Source: Irineochytrium annulatum
Taxonomy: Eukaryota > Chytridiomycota > Chytridiomycetes > Chytridiales > Chytridiaceae
Length of the DNA stretch: 64,000 bases
Reading direction: 5' to 3'
Assembly: GCA_027600665.1 (NCBI GenBank)
Contig: JADGJL010000005.1
Location: 62,001-126,000 of the forward strand
The position numbers and the translations under genes were made by a program. Of the stretch, positions 35,891 to 44,836 are shown one piece after another (within the stretch, counting starts at the first letter, position 1; each line of letters begins with the position of its first letter). The notes below the pieces were generated by a model that had not been told where the DNA came from, ran no database searches, and saw only the letters and a list, made by a program, of their open reading frames with translations.

Positions 35891-36733
35891 TTAGATCCGC
35901 AACAGATCAAGATCGAACTCGGGAACGAGTCCTTCTTTCATGGCACGTCCAAGTAGTGCAGTAATCGCACCATATCCATCATCGCCCAGATTAGCGCTGA
36001 ATTCGTTAACATACAGTCCGATATGCTGTGCAGCCACGTCAGGATCCATTTCTTGAGCATGTTCCATCACGTATGCTCTCGACTCATCCGGGTGCGCCCA
36101 TGCATATTCAACTGAGGCGCGTGCCCATCCGGCGAGGGCGTGAGCATCCATGTCGCGACGTGCAATGATTGCTCCGAGCGGAATCGGAAGACCAGTATCG
36201 CTTTCCCACCAGTTACCAAGATCCGTCATCAGTTTGAGATCATAGTTCTGGTACGTGAAGCGTGCTTCATGGATGACAAGTCCGGCATCAATCTTGCCGT
36301 CCCGCACAGCAGGCATGATCTGGTCAAATGGCATGACCACAATCTCACCTACGCCGTCAGGAACATTTTGTGCTGCCCACAGACGAAATAATAGATATGC
36401 TGTTGAGCGTTCGCTCGGCACAGCAACTCGTCGTCCAGACAGATAGGCTGGATCGGTCGTTCCGTTTGCGGTCAGAACCAGCGGACCGCATCCTCTGCCG
36501 AGTGCGCCTCCAGCAGGAAGCAGAGCGTAGTCAGATAACACGTATGGCAGTGCTGCATAAGATATTTTCATCACTTCAGGTGTGTCGGGTCCATCCGGAT
36601 TAGCCGCCAGACCATTGGTAATATCAATATCAGCATACCGGACATCCAGTTCAGGTGCGCCCGGAATCAGCCCGTGCACCCACGCGTGAAAGATAAATGT
36701 ATCATTTGGACAAGGGGAAAATGCAATTTTCAT
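35891..36733 (-). CDS. mqnD: 1,4-dihydroxy-6-naphthoate synthase
   Basis: 280 residues from ATG at 36733 (CGGGAGG ten bases upstream); 23 further codons in frame are upstream and overlap mqnB. The protein begins MKIAFSPCPNDTFIFHAW, the MqnD signature, and has GRGCGPLVL and VIHEARFTY, as in the periplasmic-binding-like MqnA/MqnD fold. It converts cyclic dehypoxanthinyl futalosine to 1,4-dihydroxy-6-naphthoate in the futalosine route to menaquinone. It overlaps mqnB by four bases (ATGA). Confidence 0.95.
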   Translation of the reverse strand: MKIAFSPCPNDTFIFHAWVHGLIPGAPELDVRYADIDITNGLAANPDGPDTPEVMKISYAALPYVLSDYALLPAGGALGRGCGPLVLTANGTTDPAYLSGRRVAVPSERSTAYLLFRLWAAQNVPDGVGEIVVMPFDQIMPAVRDGKIDAGLVIHEARFTYQNYDLKLMTDLGNWWESDTGLPIPLGAIIARRDMDAHALAGWARASVEYAWAHPDESRAYVMEHAQEMDPDVAAQHIGLYVNEFSANLGDDGYGAITALLGRAMKEGLVPEFDLDLLRI

Positions 36734-37644
36734 GATGTAATAACCTCCCGTAAAATGGAACTTGCAGCCTGGAGCGCATCGAGGGCATCCTTGATGCGCC
36801 AAGCGTCGCGGTCGCGTGGACCGACCGCGTTGGATATGGCCCGCAGTTCGAGTGCTGGCACGCCGAACTGCTGGGCAGCTGTTGCCACGCCGAAGCCTTC
36901 CATGCCTTCGGCGGCGGCATCCGGTACGCGGCGCAATAGCTCCGCGGCCGTCTCCGCTGTTCCGGTCGCCGTGGACACGGTGACCGCAGTGCCTCCGCTG
37001 ACAGCGAGCCCGGCCCGCTGCAGCTCATGGCGCAGGCGAGCGGCAAGCTCCGCGTCCGCCGCCACAATGGACGAGCCGAATCCGAGCTCGTCCACACTAA
37101 GGAAGCCGTCTGGCGTCTGCGAGCCCAGATCGGCAGCAACCATGGCGTCGGCTACCACGAGGGAGCCGACGTCCGCCCGGCCGGGGAACCCGCCGCCGAT
37201 GCCGGCACTGATCACCAGCCTGTAGGCTGGTGAATATCCGGCCCCGGCAAGGGGCCCCGGCCTTGAAGATGTGGCAGATGTCTGTGCCACATCCGATGGG
37301 CTTGGCGCGGTGGGACCGTGCGCCAACGCACTTGTGCTTGCAGCCGCTACGGCATATGCCAATGTAGCGGCTGTTCCCGCAGCGGCCGAGGCTGGGCCAA
37401 CGCCCGCAGCAATGACGTCAAAACGTTCCGCGGCCGTGTCGCCCAAGCCGCGTAGGATCGCATCTTTTTCCGCATCCACCGCAGTGACAATTAACACACG
37501 TTGTGATGAATTTGCTGGGACCGAACTTATATCTGAAGTGCCTGAAGTGATTGTTTCCCCAATTAAATCCCCGTGAAGTCCACTACTTACGAATGATGCG
37601 TTTCGTTCATTATTCTGCTCTTCATCTTGCTTATGTTCATTCAT
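36730..37644 (-). CDS. mqnB: Futalosine hydrolase with internal low-complexity insertion
   Basis: 304 residues; AAGGAG is eight bases before the ATG. Nucleoside-phosphorylase-like fold: VLIVTAVDAEKDAIL, VISAGIGGGFPGRADVGSLVVAD, GMEGFGVATAAQQFGVPALELRAISNAVG. It hydrolyses futalosine to dehypoxanthinyl futalosine in the menaquinone pathway. Family members are usually ~220-230 residues; here there is a ~45-residue polar head and a ~40-residue Ala/Ser/Pro/Thr-rich insert (from about TSALAHGPTAPS to GPLAGAG). The central 500 bases are much richer in GC than the neighbouring genes. The frame is intact and the motifs are complete, so it is probably functional. Confidence 0.9.
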   Translation of the reverse strand: MNEHKQDEEQNNERNASFVSSGLHGDLIGETITSGTSDISSVPANSSQRVLIVTAVDAEKDAILRGLGDTAAERFDVIAAGVGPASAAAGTAATLAYAVAAASTSALAHGPTAPSPSDVAQTSATSSRPGPLAGAGYSPAYRLVISAGIGGGFPGRADVGSLVVADAMVAADLGSQTPDGFLSVDELGFGSSIVAADAELAARLRHELQRAGLAVSGGTAVTVSTATGTAETAAELLRRVPDAAAEGMEGFGVATAAQQFGVPALELRAISNAVGPRDRDAWRIKDALDALQAASSILREVITS

Positions 37645-37753
37645 GGCCGATTCTCCTTGTGAGGTATTAGAAGTGTAGCCTATGCCTACATAGTATCTTT
37701 CTCACAGCAAGCTTTTAGCTACACTTCTTTGGGTTATGATATTTCTATATTTC

Positions 37754-37783
37754 TGTGTAAATGTATAGCTCAACTTATATAAA
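37754..37783 (+). repeat. Solo end of the interspersed element (copy F)
   Basis: CTGTGTAAATGTATAGCTCA and the following ACTTATATA closely match the right-hand end of copy A (GTGTAACATTCATAGTTCAA...). The rest of the element is missing. Confidence 0.5.
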
Positions 37784-37834
37784 TTAAATTTGGGTATATA
37801 TTTGTCCACTACAAAAGAACATTTATCTCAATTT

Positions 37835-37998
37835 TGTCTTTCAAAGAGTGGACACTTTTTCTAAAAAGGTACTATACCTATCCAGATAAATGAAACACTA
37901 CATATAGACGTTTTCTGATAGAAAATCAAAAATAATCTACATGTAGAATGCCAATTCCAGGTGAATTACTTAGGTCCGTGTCCACCCTTTGAAAGACA
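37835..37998. repeat. 164-bp element bounded by 21-bp inverted repeats
   Basis: The left arm starts TGTCTTTCAAAGAGTGG (37835-37855); the right arm (37978-37998), read on the other strand, starts TGTCTTTCAAAGGGTGG. The arms match at 20 of 21 bases and enclose 122 AT-rich bases without an ORF. No clear target duplication is seen. It is consistent with a MITE or an IS remnant. Confidence 0.7.
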
Positions 37999-38677
37999 TA
38001 TCTACCATATGTATGCTCAGTGGGGACAGCGCAAGTTGGCACTCTAAACGAACAGATAAACGTTTAAAAAGGCTGAATACTGCCCCGACCCAATCAACGC
38101 TAATCATACATATATCGCCTTCGGATTTTTGACCACAACAAACCCAATGAATAACAAGCGAAGTCTACACTCAACCACTGCATAGTAGCTCATTCATACC
38201 AACCCCGAATTTAAAGCCAATACATAGTCTTGCTACTCTAATGTAGCTGCTTGCTGAACAGCCAACCACCGTGCAGACAATGAATCTACCAAGCAACACA
38301 ACATATAGCGCATGACAGACCTAACAATCAATCAGGTTAAACGTGCACAAAAAAGTAATCAAGATACAGTGATTATTGAACAATAGTTCATCTCCATCAT
38401 AACGGAAGGGGAAAGACCTGAACAACCTTTGCATGTAATTCTGTCATAAGCGTCAAGCAAAGGTCTCGGGTAGGCGTATCACATCAAATAACCATAACGC
38501 TTCAAGTAGACGTATCACTTCAGTAAGCCTATCTCACCTGACCTCATATGAATGCCACTCTAATTATGTCCCGTCCTAAGTCGAGACGAACTTACTTCAA
38601 ATATTTGATATGTCAAATAAACCATATGTTATCTCTTTTAACGTACTCCGAATAAAACAGGAAGTCAAAGTTAACGG

Positions 38678-38721
38678 TTGACAATCCGATTTAACTGTAT
38701 TAATAATAGTAGTACAGTTAA
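38678..38721 (+). promoter_or_regulatory. Promoter and inverted-repeat operator of the first GntR cassette
   Basis: TTGACA (38678-38683), 17-base spacer, TAATAA (38701-38706). Perfect arms TTAACTGTA (38691-38699) and TACAGTTAA (38713-38721) flank the -10. This placement fits autorepression by the GntR/YtrA-like protein that follows. Confidence 0.75.
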
Positions 38722-38796
38722 TACACCTAATACACTTCAGATACAATCATTTAAACCCATAGGTTATTTCAAACATTTACAGAAAGGAGGTGCGGG

Positions 38797-39186
38797 ATGT
38801 TCGAATTAGATGTACGCAGCCGTAAGGCGATCTACGAGCAACTGGTGGACAAAGTCAAAGAAATGATCGTATACGGTATTCTAAAGCCCAACGAGCAGCT
38901 TCCTTCCGTTCGTGCGTTATCCACGCAGCTGACTGTGAATCCGAATACGATTCAGAAAGCGTATCGCGAGCTTGAACGTGAAGGTTACATTTATTCTTTG
39001 CAGGGAAAAGGGAGCTTCGTATCATCGTCAGTGGAACATCCGAATGAAGCCATGAGAGATGAGATCAGAGAGTCTCTGGTGAAGTTGATTGCAGAAGCTT
39101 CGTATTCCGGTATGACCAGAGCGGATATGACGCTTTTGTTTGAGGAAGCGATGGCCCGTACAGAGAAGGAGGAGCCTCATGATTGA
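38797..39186 (+). CDS. GntR-family regulator, YtrA subfamily (cassette 1)
   Basis: 129 residues; ATG after AGAAAGGAGGTGCGGG. An N-terminal winged HTH (AIYEQLVDKVKEMIVYGILKPNEQLPSVRALS, VNPNTIQKAYRELEREGYI) is followed by a short ~50-residue helical tail with no ligand-binding domain, typical of YtrA. Such regulators repress linked ABC transporter genes. It overlaps the ATPase gene by eight bases and has an inverted-repeat operator at its promoter. A paralogous cassette lies at 57710-59524. Confidence 0.94.
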   Translation: MFELDVRSRKAIYEQLVDKVKEMIVYGILKPNEQLPSVRALSTQLTVNPNTIQKAYRELEREGYIYSLQGKGSFVSSSVEHPNEAMRDEIRESLVKLIAEASYSGMTRADMTLLFEEAMARTEKEEPHD

Positions 39187-40081
39187 GCTGAATCAAGTCG
39201 TCAAAGCGTTTGAACAGGAAAAGGCAGTGGATGGCGTAACGATGAACATACATAAGGGATCGATCTATGGTTTGCTCGGTTCCAACGGGGCAGGCAAGAC
39301 ATCGCTGCTCAAAATGATGGCTGGTATTTACCGTCAGGATAGCGGGACAGTTCGTATCGAAGATAATGAGATTTATGAAAATATGGACCTCAAAGGCCGC
39401 ACGATCTTTATGGCAGATTCGCCCTACTTTTTCCCGCAATCTTCAATAACACAGATGGCTGCATTCTATCGTTCCGTATATCCACGCTGGAATGAGGATC
39501 GGTTCAAGCAACTGGCCACCGTGTTCAAACTGGATGTAAAACGCAAGCTGCATCGCATGTCCAAAGGCATGCGCCGTCAGGCAGCCGTATGGCTGGGACT
39601 TAGCTGCATGCCTGAAGTGCTGCTGATGGATGAGCCGATTGACGGCCTCGACCCGGTCATGCGCCAGCAGATCAAAAACTTGCTCTTCCAGGAAGCAGCT
39701 GAGCGTCAGGTAACCATTGTTATCTCGTCACACAACTTGCGTGAGATTGAAGATCTGTGTGACCATGTGGCGATTATGCACAAAGGCCGAATTATTGTAG
39801 AGAAGGATCTCGATGATCTGAAGGCCGATACGCACAAAATTCAGGTTGCTTTCCGCCACCCGGACCATGCCAAATCCATGGATGAACAGATTAATATTTT
39901 GCATGAAGAAAAACGGGGAAGTGTATCCCTGTACATTGTCAAAGGCAACCGACAACAGGTAACGGATCAATTCCGTATACATGATCCTTATCTGCTGGAT
40001 GTACTGCCTCTGACGCTCGAAGAAATCTTTATCTACGAAATGGAGGACGCAGGGTATGATATTCAACCGATTGTTCTTTAA
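39179..40081 (+). CDS. ABC transporter ATP-binding protein (YtrB-like, cassette 1)
   Basis: 300 residues from ATG at 39179, with AAGGAGGAG seven bases before it. Walker A GSNGAGKTS, signature variant MSKGMRRQA, Walker B VLLMDEPIDGLD, then a switch His in VISSHNL. The last ~80 residues form the extra domain common to drug or bacteriocin exporters of this type. It overlaps the regulator and the permease genes (by 26 bases), so the three are translated as one unit. In B. subtilis the related ytr operon responds to cell-wall antibiotics; the substrate is unknown here. Confidence 0.93.
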   Translation: MIELNQVVKAFEQEKAVDGVTMNIHKGSIYGLLGSNGAGKTSLLKMMAGIYRQDSGTVRIEDNEIYENMDLKGRTIFMADSPYFFPQSSITQMAAFYRSVYPRWNEDRFKQLATVFKLDVKRKLHRMSKGMRRQAAVWLGLSCMPEVLLMDEPIDGLDPVMRQQIKNLLFQEAAERQVTIVISSHNLREIEDLCDHVAIMHKGRIIVEKDLDDLKADTHKIQVAFRHPDHAKSMDEQINILHEEKRGSVSLYIVKGNRQQVTDQFRIHDPYLLDVLPLTLEEIFIYEMEDAGYDIQPIVL

Positions 40082-42083
40082 CCGGGGCATCCTGATCCAA
40101 AATTTCAGACAGCATGGATGGATCGGCATTTTATATCTAATCACGTTGCTGTTCTCGTTACCGTTATATATCGCTACGGAGTACAGGGACGTGCCACAGC
40201 AGATTACAAGTCTGTTTCAGGCCAATGGTGAAGTGCAGATTCTGTTCGCCATTACGCTACCCGTAGCGGCTGGAATCTTTCTTTTTCGATATATTCAATC
40301 CGGTTCACCTTCTGATCTGTTCCATAGTTTGCCTTTACGTCGTAAACATCTGTTAACGGTTAATCTGTTGACTGGATATGCCATGATCCTGCTTCCAATC
40401 TGGATTACAACTGCGATTACCGGCTGGGTATGGGCAGTGCTGGACCAACCTGCTTTTCTGTTCGATGGCAGTGCGATCTGGATGTGGGGCTTGAGCATGA
40501 GTATTTACTCGCTGTTTATGTTCATGCTAACTGTGGCAGTCGGCATGTGTATTGGTCAATCTGTATTGCAGGGGCTCACCGTGTACGCGCTACTCTTGTT
40601 ACCTGTTGTTGTGTGGTTCATTATGTCACTTCATCTCCAGCATTATTTGCTTGGATATCCGTACGATGAATTGGGACGTAATGCGGAAGAAATGTCACTT
40701 GTTCTTCGTGTAGCTTCAATCAGTTATTCTCCTGTCACTAATGGAGAGCTTATAATCTATTCGATATTTACAATCCTGTTTATTCCGCTGACTTATGTGC
40801 TCTATGCAAAGAGACAGGTTGAGTCCGCTACACAAGCAGTTACATTCACTCTAGTAAAACCTATATTCCGCTTTGGTTTAATGTTTACGCTTGTTCTGAT
40901 TGGCGGAGCTTACTTCACGATTATTGCTCCAAGAGAATCAGCCGGATGGGGAATCTTCGGATATATTCTTGGTGGAATTGTAGGTTATATCGTTGCCGAG
41001 ATGATTATTCGTAAAACATGGTTGATCTGGAGCAGCAAGTTACTACCCAAGATGGTTCTATATGGTATTATCGCTGGTCTGATACTGTACGTACCTATTG
41101 CCGATTGGAATGGATACGCTGCCCGAGTGCCTGAACTGAATAAGGTTAAAAGTATCAAGCTTGGCGGGGATCGTTATATCTATAGTAATGGTGTCAATCA
41201 GAAGATGGATGACGGTCACCTCTATTCCAATGATTCGGAATACATGGGGGCAGTTATCGCTCTTCATCAAAAAATTGTCGATTCCGATCTTCCTTTATTG
41301 AATGATCCGATCAATCCAGGGATGCGTAACGATGAGTATGTATTTATTAACTACAAGCTGGATAACGGCAAGTTGATGAAACGTAAATACTATATTCCAG
41401 AAGCTGAATTCCATCAGGAATTGATGGCTCTGAAACAATCCCAGGACTACAAAAGAGTTGCCTTTGAAACGTATAAGCTGGAAGAAGATGCATTAAGTTT
41501 TGGCATTCGTTCTTCCACAAGTTCATACCGAAAGGTGTACATCAGCAATCCGGAGCAGGTCCGTGAGTTCAAGGAACTATTGAGACAGGACATTTTGGAT
41601 CAGACCTACGAAGAACAGCGCTCTCCGTGGCAGTCGTTTGCTTACGCAGAGATGAATCAGGACTCGTCTTCGAAAGATCCAACTCAACCGAGGGAGATGT
41701 GGAATTTTGAGATCAAACCTAGCTATGATCGGGTGCTGGCCTGGTTGAAGGAGAACAACTTATACGACCAGTTGCTCGTCCAGGCAGACGAGATTGTCTC
41801 CGCACAGTTTGTGAAGCAGGAGATCAACAGTCCGGGTTCGCTTCAGTGGGCGAACCCGGAGCCCGAATATATCGATGGGAGTCTAAGTATCAAGAAGCAG
41901 GTCGCAACCCAAAATAAAGAAATCATTAGCGATCTGCTCAAACGTCAACGGTCTGGTTATCTAACAGAGAGAGATACCATCTACCAGATTAAGTTGAACG
42001 TGACTCGTGGCGAGAACATCTACATGATGCTGAAAGAAGAAGACCTAACAGAGGCAATGAAAGCTATTCTGGTCAATCAATAA
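40056..42083 (+). CDS. ABC transporter permease with large extracytoplasmic domain (cassette 1)
   Basis: 675 residues; ATG after GGAGGACGCAGGGT, inside the end of the ATPase gene. About eight membrane segments at residues 1-350 (LYLITLLFSLPLYI, ILFAITLPVAAGIFLFRYI, IIAGLILYVPI), then a soluble C-terminal region of ~320 residues, mostly charged, that resembles the uncharacterised domain found in other Firmicutes permeases of this type. It completes the YtrA-type cassette; the large domain is absent from the permease of cassette 2. The exported or sensed molecule is unknown. Confidence 0.85.
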   Translation: MIFNRLFFNRGILIQNFRQHGWIGILYLITLLFSLPLYIATEYRDVPQQITSLFQANGEVQILFAITLPVAAGIFLFRYIQSGSPSDLFHSLPLRRKHLLTVNLLTGYAMILLPIWITTAITGWVWAVLDQPAFLFDGSAIWMWGLSMSIYSLFMFMLTVAVGMCIGQSVLQGLTVYALLLLPVVVWFIMSLHLQHYLLGYPYDELGRNAEEMSLVLRVASISYSPVTNGELIIYSIFTILFIPLTYVLYAKRQVESATQAVTFTLVKPIFRFGLMFTLVLIGGAYFTIIAPRESAGWGIFGYILGGIVGYIVAEMIIRKTWLIWSSKLLPKMVLYGIIAGLILYVPIADWNGYAARVPELNKVKSIKLGGDRYIYSNGVNQKMDDGHLYSNDSEYMGAVIALHQKIVDSDLPLLNDPINPGMRNDEYVFINYKLDNGKLMKRKYYIPEAEFHQELMALKQSQDYKRVAFETYKLEEDALSFGIRSSTSSYRKVYISNPEQVREFKELLRQDILDQTYEEQRSPWQSFAYAEMNQDSSSKDPTQPREMWNFEIKPSYDRVLAWLKENNLYDQLLVQADEIVSAQFVKQEINSPGSLQWANPEPEYIDGSLSIKKQVATQNKEIISDLLKRQRSGYLTERDTIYQIKLNVTRGENIYMMLKEEDLTEAMKAILVNQ

Positions 42084-42161
42084 GCTGAGTTATATAGGTT
42101 GTTAACCATTAGCGGGAAGGGTTCTCCCGTTGATTAAAGGGTTGATATTAGACCAGGAAAA

Positions 42162-42355
42162 CTATATAAATTGAACTAAACTATTTACACAAAACGGAGA
42201 GGATAGAAAGGACCTGAAGAAGCGGAGCGTTCGCCTTTATCCCCGGATTTCCCCTTTATAAAAGGAATCAAAAAAATCTGGGGATAACAGCGATCGGAAG
42301 GTTGTTCTGTCATCGGAGTGTGGAGTGTAAATATTCTTTAATTCAATTTATATAG
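42162..42355 (+). repeat. Interspersed inverted-repeat element, copy C (best preserved)
   Basis: 194 bp. Ends: CTATATAAATTGAACTAAA (42162-42180) and TTTAATTCAATTTATATAG (42337-42355), inverted repeats matching at 18 of 19 bases. Inside are GAAGCGGAGCGTTCGCC and the pair TTATCCCCGGATTT / AAATCTGGGGATAA, then GATCGGAAGGTTGTTCTGTC. No target duplication is clear. It follows the permease gene of cassette 1. Confidence 0.9.
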
Positions 42356-42453
42356 ACTCGACTTGACCAGATACAGCGAATGGAATATATTAGAAAAAGG
42401 GAAGGTTCGAGCGACTCGTTCAATCGAATCTCATATGGAACGGCTTATGAGGG

Positions 42454-42502
42454 AAGCACCCGTAAGAGCAGGCAAATGCCTGTCTTGCGGGTGCTTTTTT
42501 GT
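42454..42502 (+). terminator. Strong Rho-independent terminator
   Basis: AAGCACCCGTAAGA / TCTTGCGGGTGCTT outer arms and CAGGC-AAAT-GCCTG inner hairpin, then TTTTTTG. It ends cassette 1 or forms a leader attenuator 60 bases before the next gene. Confidence 0.88.
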
Positions 42503-42562
42503 CGTTCGCTGATTTCGTTGGCGATTCTGCTACATATTTTAGAAGAAAGGGTGTAGAGACGC

Positions 42563-43678
42563 ATGCAAACAGAAGTGTGGAAGGAAACGATAAACGATCA
42601 GGAGGCCATGATAGCGATGATATGTGGTTGTTCCCTATTGGAACGATCAAGATCACATCACTTCATAGACCATCATGGTTTCTTGGAAGGAACGAAGGGC
42701 CGAAAGCCTATCGAAGATTTAGCTTTAGAGGACATGGCTTCAATGGAGACAATTGTAGATCCATCTCGTGTTCTGACAGGACATAGCGGTAGTCACGCAG
42801 CACGTCAACGTAAAGTCCAACGATCTCATTTGCGATCATTCGCTCCTCTTTTATTTGGATCACGCCTGCTTATAGGACTTGTGATTTTGTTCGGGGCAGG
42901 CATGAGCTATTTTGCTTCTTCAGTTGAGGCGGCGGGCATAGATCTTGGTGTAACCGCGCAGAAAGCCTGGGATTCCGTTTTGAACAAAGCTGATGCCCAA
43001 ACCAAGTTAACCTTGAAGCAAACGTATGAGAAAGTAGGGAACTGGAAGGCTCAAGAGCAGGCTTGGGAACAAAAAATAAAGACACTTCATGCCGCCAATA
43101 CCGCGGAATTGGAGCGATTACGTGTAGTAATAAGACAAACTGATGACGCGAAGATCGCAGCTCTAACTGAAAAGGTAAAACAAACCCAAGCCCGATATGA
43201 ACCTCTATTCGCCCTCTATAGTTCAGTCAATCGACAGCTGGATGCAGCCAAAGCCATCAAAAATAAGGAATGGAGTGCTGCGATTCGTACGCAGGCGGAG
43301 ACATTAAAACCCGTTGTGCAGCTCGCCAGAGAAGACATTCGGATCAAGAAAAAGGAACTTGCTGAAGCGCGTAAACGGAAGAGCACTGAAATAAAACGTT
43401 TACGAGCTATGCTAGCAGGGGCCGACTCGGCGAAAAAACAGATTCAAACGGCTAAAAAACAGGCAACTCTGGCAAAAGAACGATATTCGGGCGCGCTACA
43501 ACAGTTCAAACAGAGTGCAAAGCAAGGCCAATCGTCACGTGTACTCAGCTCATTGAACACATTGGCTTCTGCAGCAGAGAAGTGGGCAGGCACAAAACAA
43601 CATATCCACACTTTGGAGCAGAAAGTATCCACTACATATATGAAAGTCAGACAGGAAATCGCCAAGAGATCCAAATAA
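42563..43678 (+). CDS. Membrane-anchored or secreted coiled-coil protein, unknown function
   Basis: 371 residues from ATG at 42563 (GAAAGGGTG upstream). Residues 1-90 are polar; one hydrophobic segment (~97-118, LLIGLVILFGAGMSYFA) ends near VEAAG. If a later ATG (MASMETIVDPSR) is the true start, this would be a long signal peptide. The remaining ~250 residues are Lys/Glu/Ala/Gln-rich and almost fully helical, with heptad-like repeats, as in long coiled coils. No enzyme motif was found. It precedes an esterase gene in the same direction. Its function is not recognised; a cell-envelope role is a guess. Confidence 0.65.
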   Translation: MQTEVWKETINDQEAMIAMICGCSLLERSRSHHFIDHHGFLEGTKGRKPIEDLALEDMASMETIVDPSRVLTGHSGSHAARQRKVQRSHLRSFAPLLFGSRLLIGLVILFGAGMSYFASSVEAAGIDLGVTAQKAWDSVLNKADAQTKLTLKQTYEKVGNWKAQEQAWEQKIKTLHAANTAELERLRVVIRQTDDAKIAALTEKVKQTQARYEPLFALYSSVNRQLDAAKAIKNKEWSAAIRTQAETLKPVVQLAREDIRIKKKELAEARKRKSTEIKRLRAMLAGADSAKKQIQTAKKQATLAKERYSGALQQFKQSAKQGQSSRVLSSLNTLASAAEKWAGTKQHIHTLEQKVSTTYMKVRQEIAKRSK

Positions 43679-43749
43679 GAGGAAACCCGGTCCTCTCCGC
43701 AACGTACACCACTTTAGATGTAAAGACGCTTCGATGATGATGGAACGAG

Positions 43750-44784
43750 GTGAAGCTGTTGCAGTCCAAGTTGGAGGCAAAACGTACGGGGGCAAGAGGG
43801 TTTAAACGTAAACGGTACTGGATTCCCAGCGTTGTACTCATTTTCATCATAGGTTTTGTTGGAATTGGTGCTCAATTCACACCCAAAATAACGGTATTTT
43901 TATTAAAATCATTTATTGAGATTGCTAATCAAGATACGAATAGTAAGGATCGTATGATCTCGGAAGGCGTAACTCGTGTTGCGAATGTGCCCTATGCAGA
44001 CGAAGGCCGTAATGACAGTACGCTGGATATCTATTATCCTTCCGCGACATCGGAACCTTTGCCTGTCGTGCTGTGGGTTCATGGCGGTGGATGGGTCTTG
44101 GGAGACAAAGCGGACATCGCAGATTATGCCGTACAATTAGCCAAGCAGGGTTATGTTGTCGTCAGTATGAATTATGCGCTCGCACCAGATACGACATATC
44201 CCACTCCCGTGATCCAGACGAATCAGGTTTTGACTTACGTGAAGAACCATGTCAGCGAGTATCAGAGTGACCCGGAAAACATATTTCTCGCAGGCAACTC
44301 GGCAGGTGCCCAGATTGCAAGTCAGACTGCGGCCGTGGTGACGAATCCATCCCTCGCCAAGCTGATGAATATAACACCATCCGTTCAGCCAGAAGAATTA
44401 CGTGGGGTTCTTCTATTCTGTGGTCCTTACAATCTGAGCACAGTAGCGGAAACAGGCTTTCCACTCATACGTACATTTCTCTGGTCATATACGGGAGTCA
44501 AAACATTTGAAGACTACCCAAGATTAGATGAAATGTCGACCGTTCTACAGACTACCGAAGCGTACCCGCCTGCATTTATTACCTCAGGCAATGATGACCC
44601 GTTGACCAGTCAATCGATTGAGCTGGCACAAGTCTTGAAGCGACTTGATGTAGATACGGAAACGTTATTTTTCTCGAACTCCTCAGAGAAGCTGGGACAT
44701 GATTATCAATTTGATCTGAAGAGTGATGCTGGTCAACAGGCAATACGTTCGGCAGTACGATTTATGCAACAGTATAGTCGATGA
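43750..44784 (+). CDS. Alpha/beta hydrolase (hormone-sensitive-lipase-type esterase), membrane-anchored
   Basis: 344 residues from GTG at 43750; TTG at 43759 has a better-spaced GAGGTGAA and may be the real start. A single hydrophobic segment near residues 20-40 anchors the protein or acts as a signal. The oxyanion motif HGGGW (VVLWVHGGGWVLGD) and nucleophile motif GNSAGA are those of the HSL/carboxylesterase family; the Asp and His of the triad lie in GNDDPL and the LGHDYQF block. It hydrolyses short-chain esters or similar substrates, probably outside the membrane. Confidence 0.88.
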   Translation: MKLLQSKLEAKRTGARGFKRKRYWIPSVVLIFIIGFVGIGAQFTPKITVFLLKSFIEIANQDTNSKDRMISEGVTRVANVPYADEGRNDSTLDIYYPSATSEPLPVVLWVHGGGWVLGDKADIADYAVQLAKQGYVVVSMNYALAPDTTYPTPVIQTNQVLTYVKNHVSEYQSDPENIFLAGNSAGAQIASQTAAVVTNPSLAKLMNITPSVQPEELRGVLLFCGPYNLSTVAETGFPLIRTFLWSYTGVKTFEDYPRLDEMSTVLQTTEAYPPAFITSGNDDPLTSQSIELAQVLKRLDVDTETLFFSNSSEKLGHDYQFDLKSDAGQQAIRSAVRFMQQYSR

Positions 44785-44836
44785 GCAGACAAGTCTGTGG
44801 TACACTCGAAGCAAATGAGGGCGCAGGAGGAGAATC

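Larger units (their letters stand above)
37645..38677. other. Gene-free AT-rich region of about 1 kb
   Basis: No ORF with gene-like features on either strand. It contains a repeat-end remnant (37754-37783), a 164-bp inverted-repeat element (37835-37998), an 8-bp inverted pair ACCTTTGC / GCAAAGGT (38425-38464), and a degenerate direct repeat (GTAGGCGTATCACATCA near 38470; GTAGACGTATCACTTCA near 38506). It may be decayed mobile DNA or hold an unrecognised RNA. Confidence 0.5.

Noticed and set aside
38425..38464. Terminator or riboswitch from ACCTTTGC / GCAAAGGT
   Set aside because: Only 8 bp with a 24-base loop, no T run and no gene close by; too weak to call.
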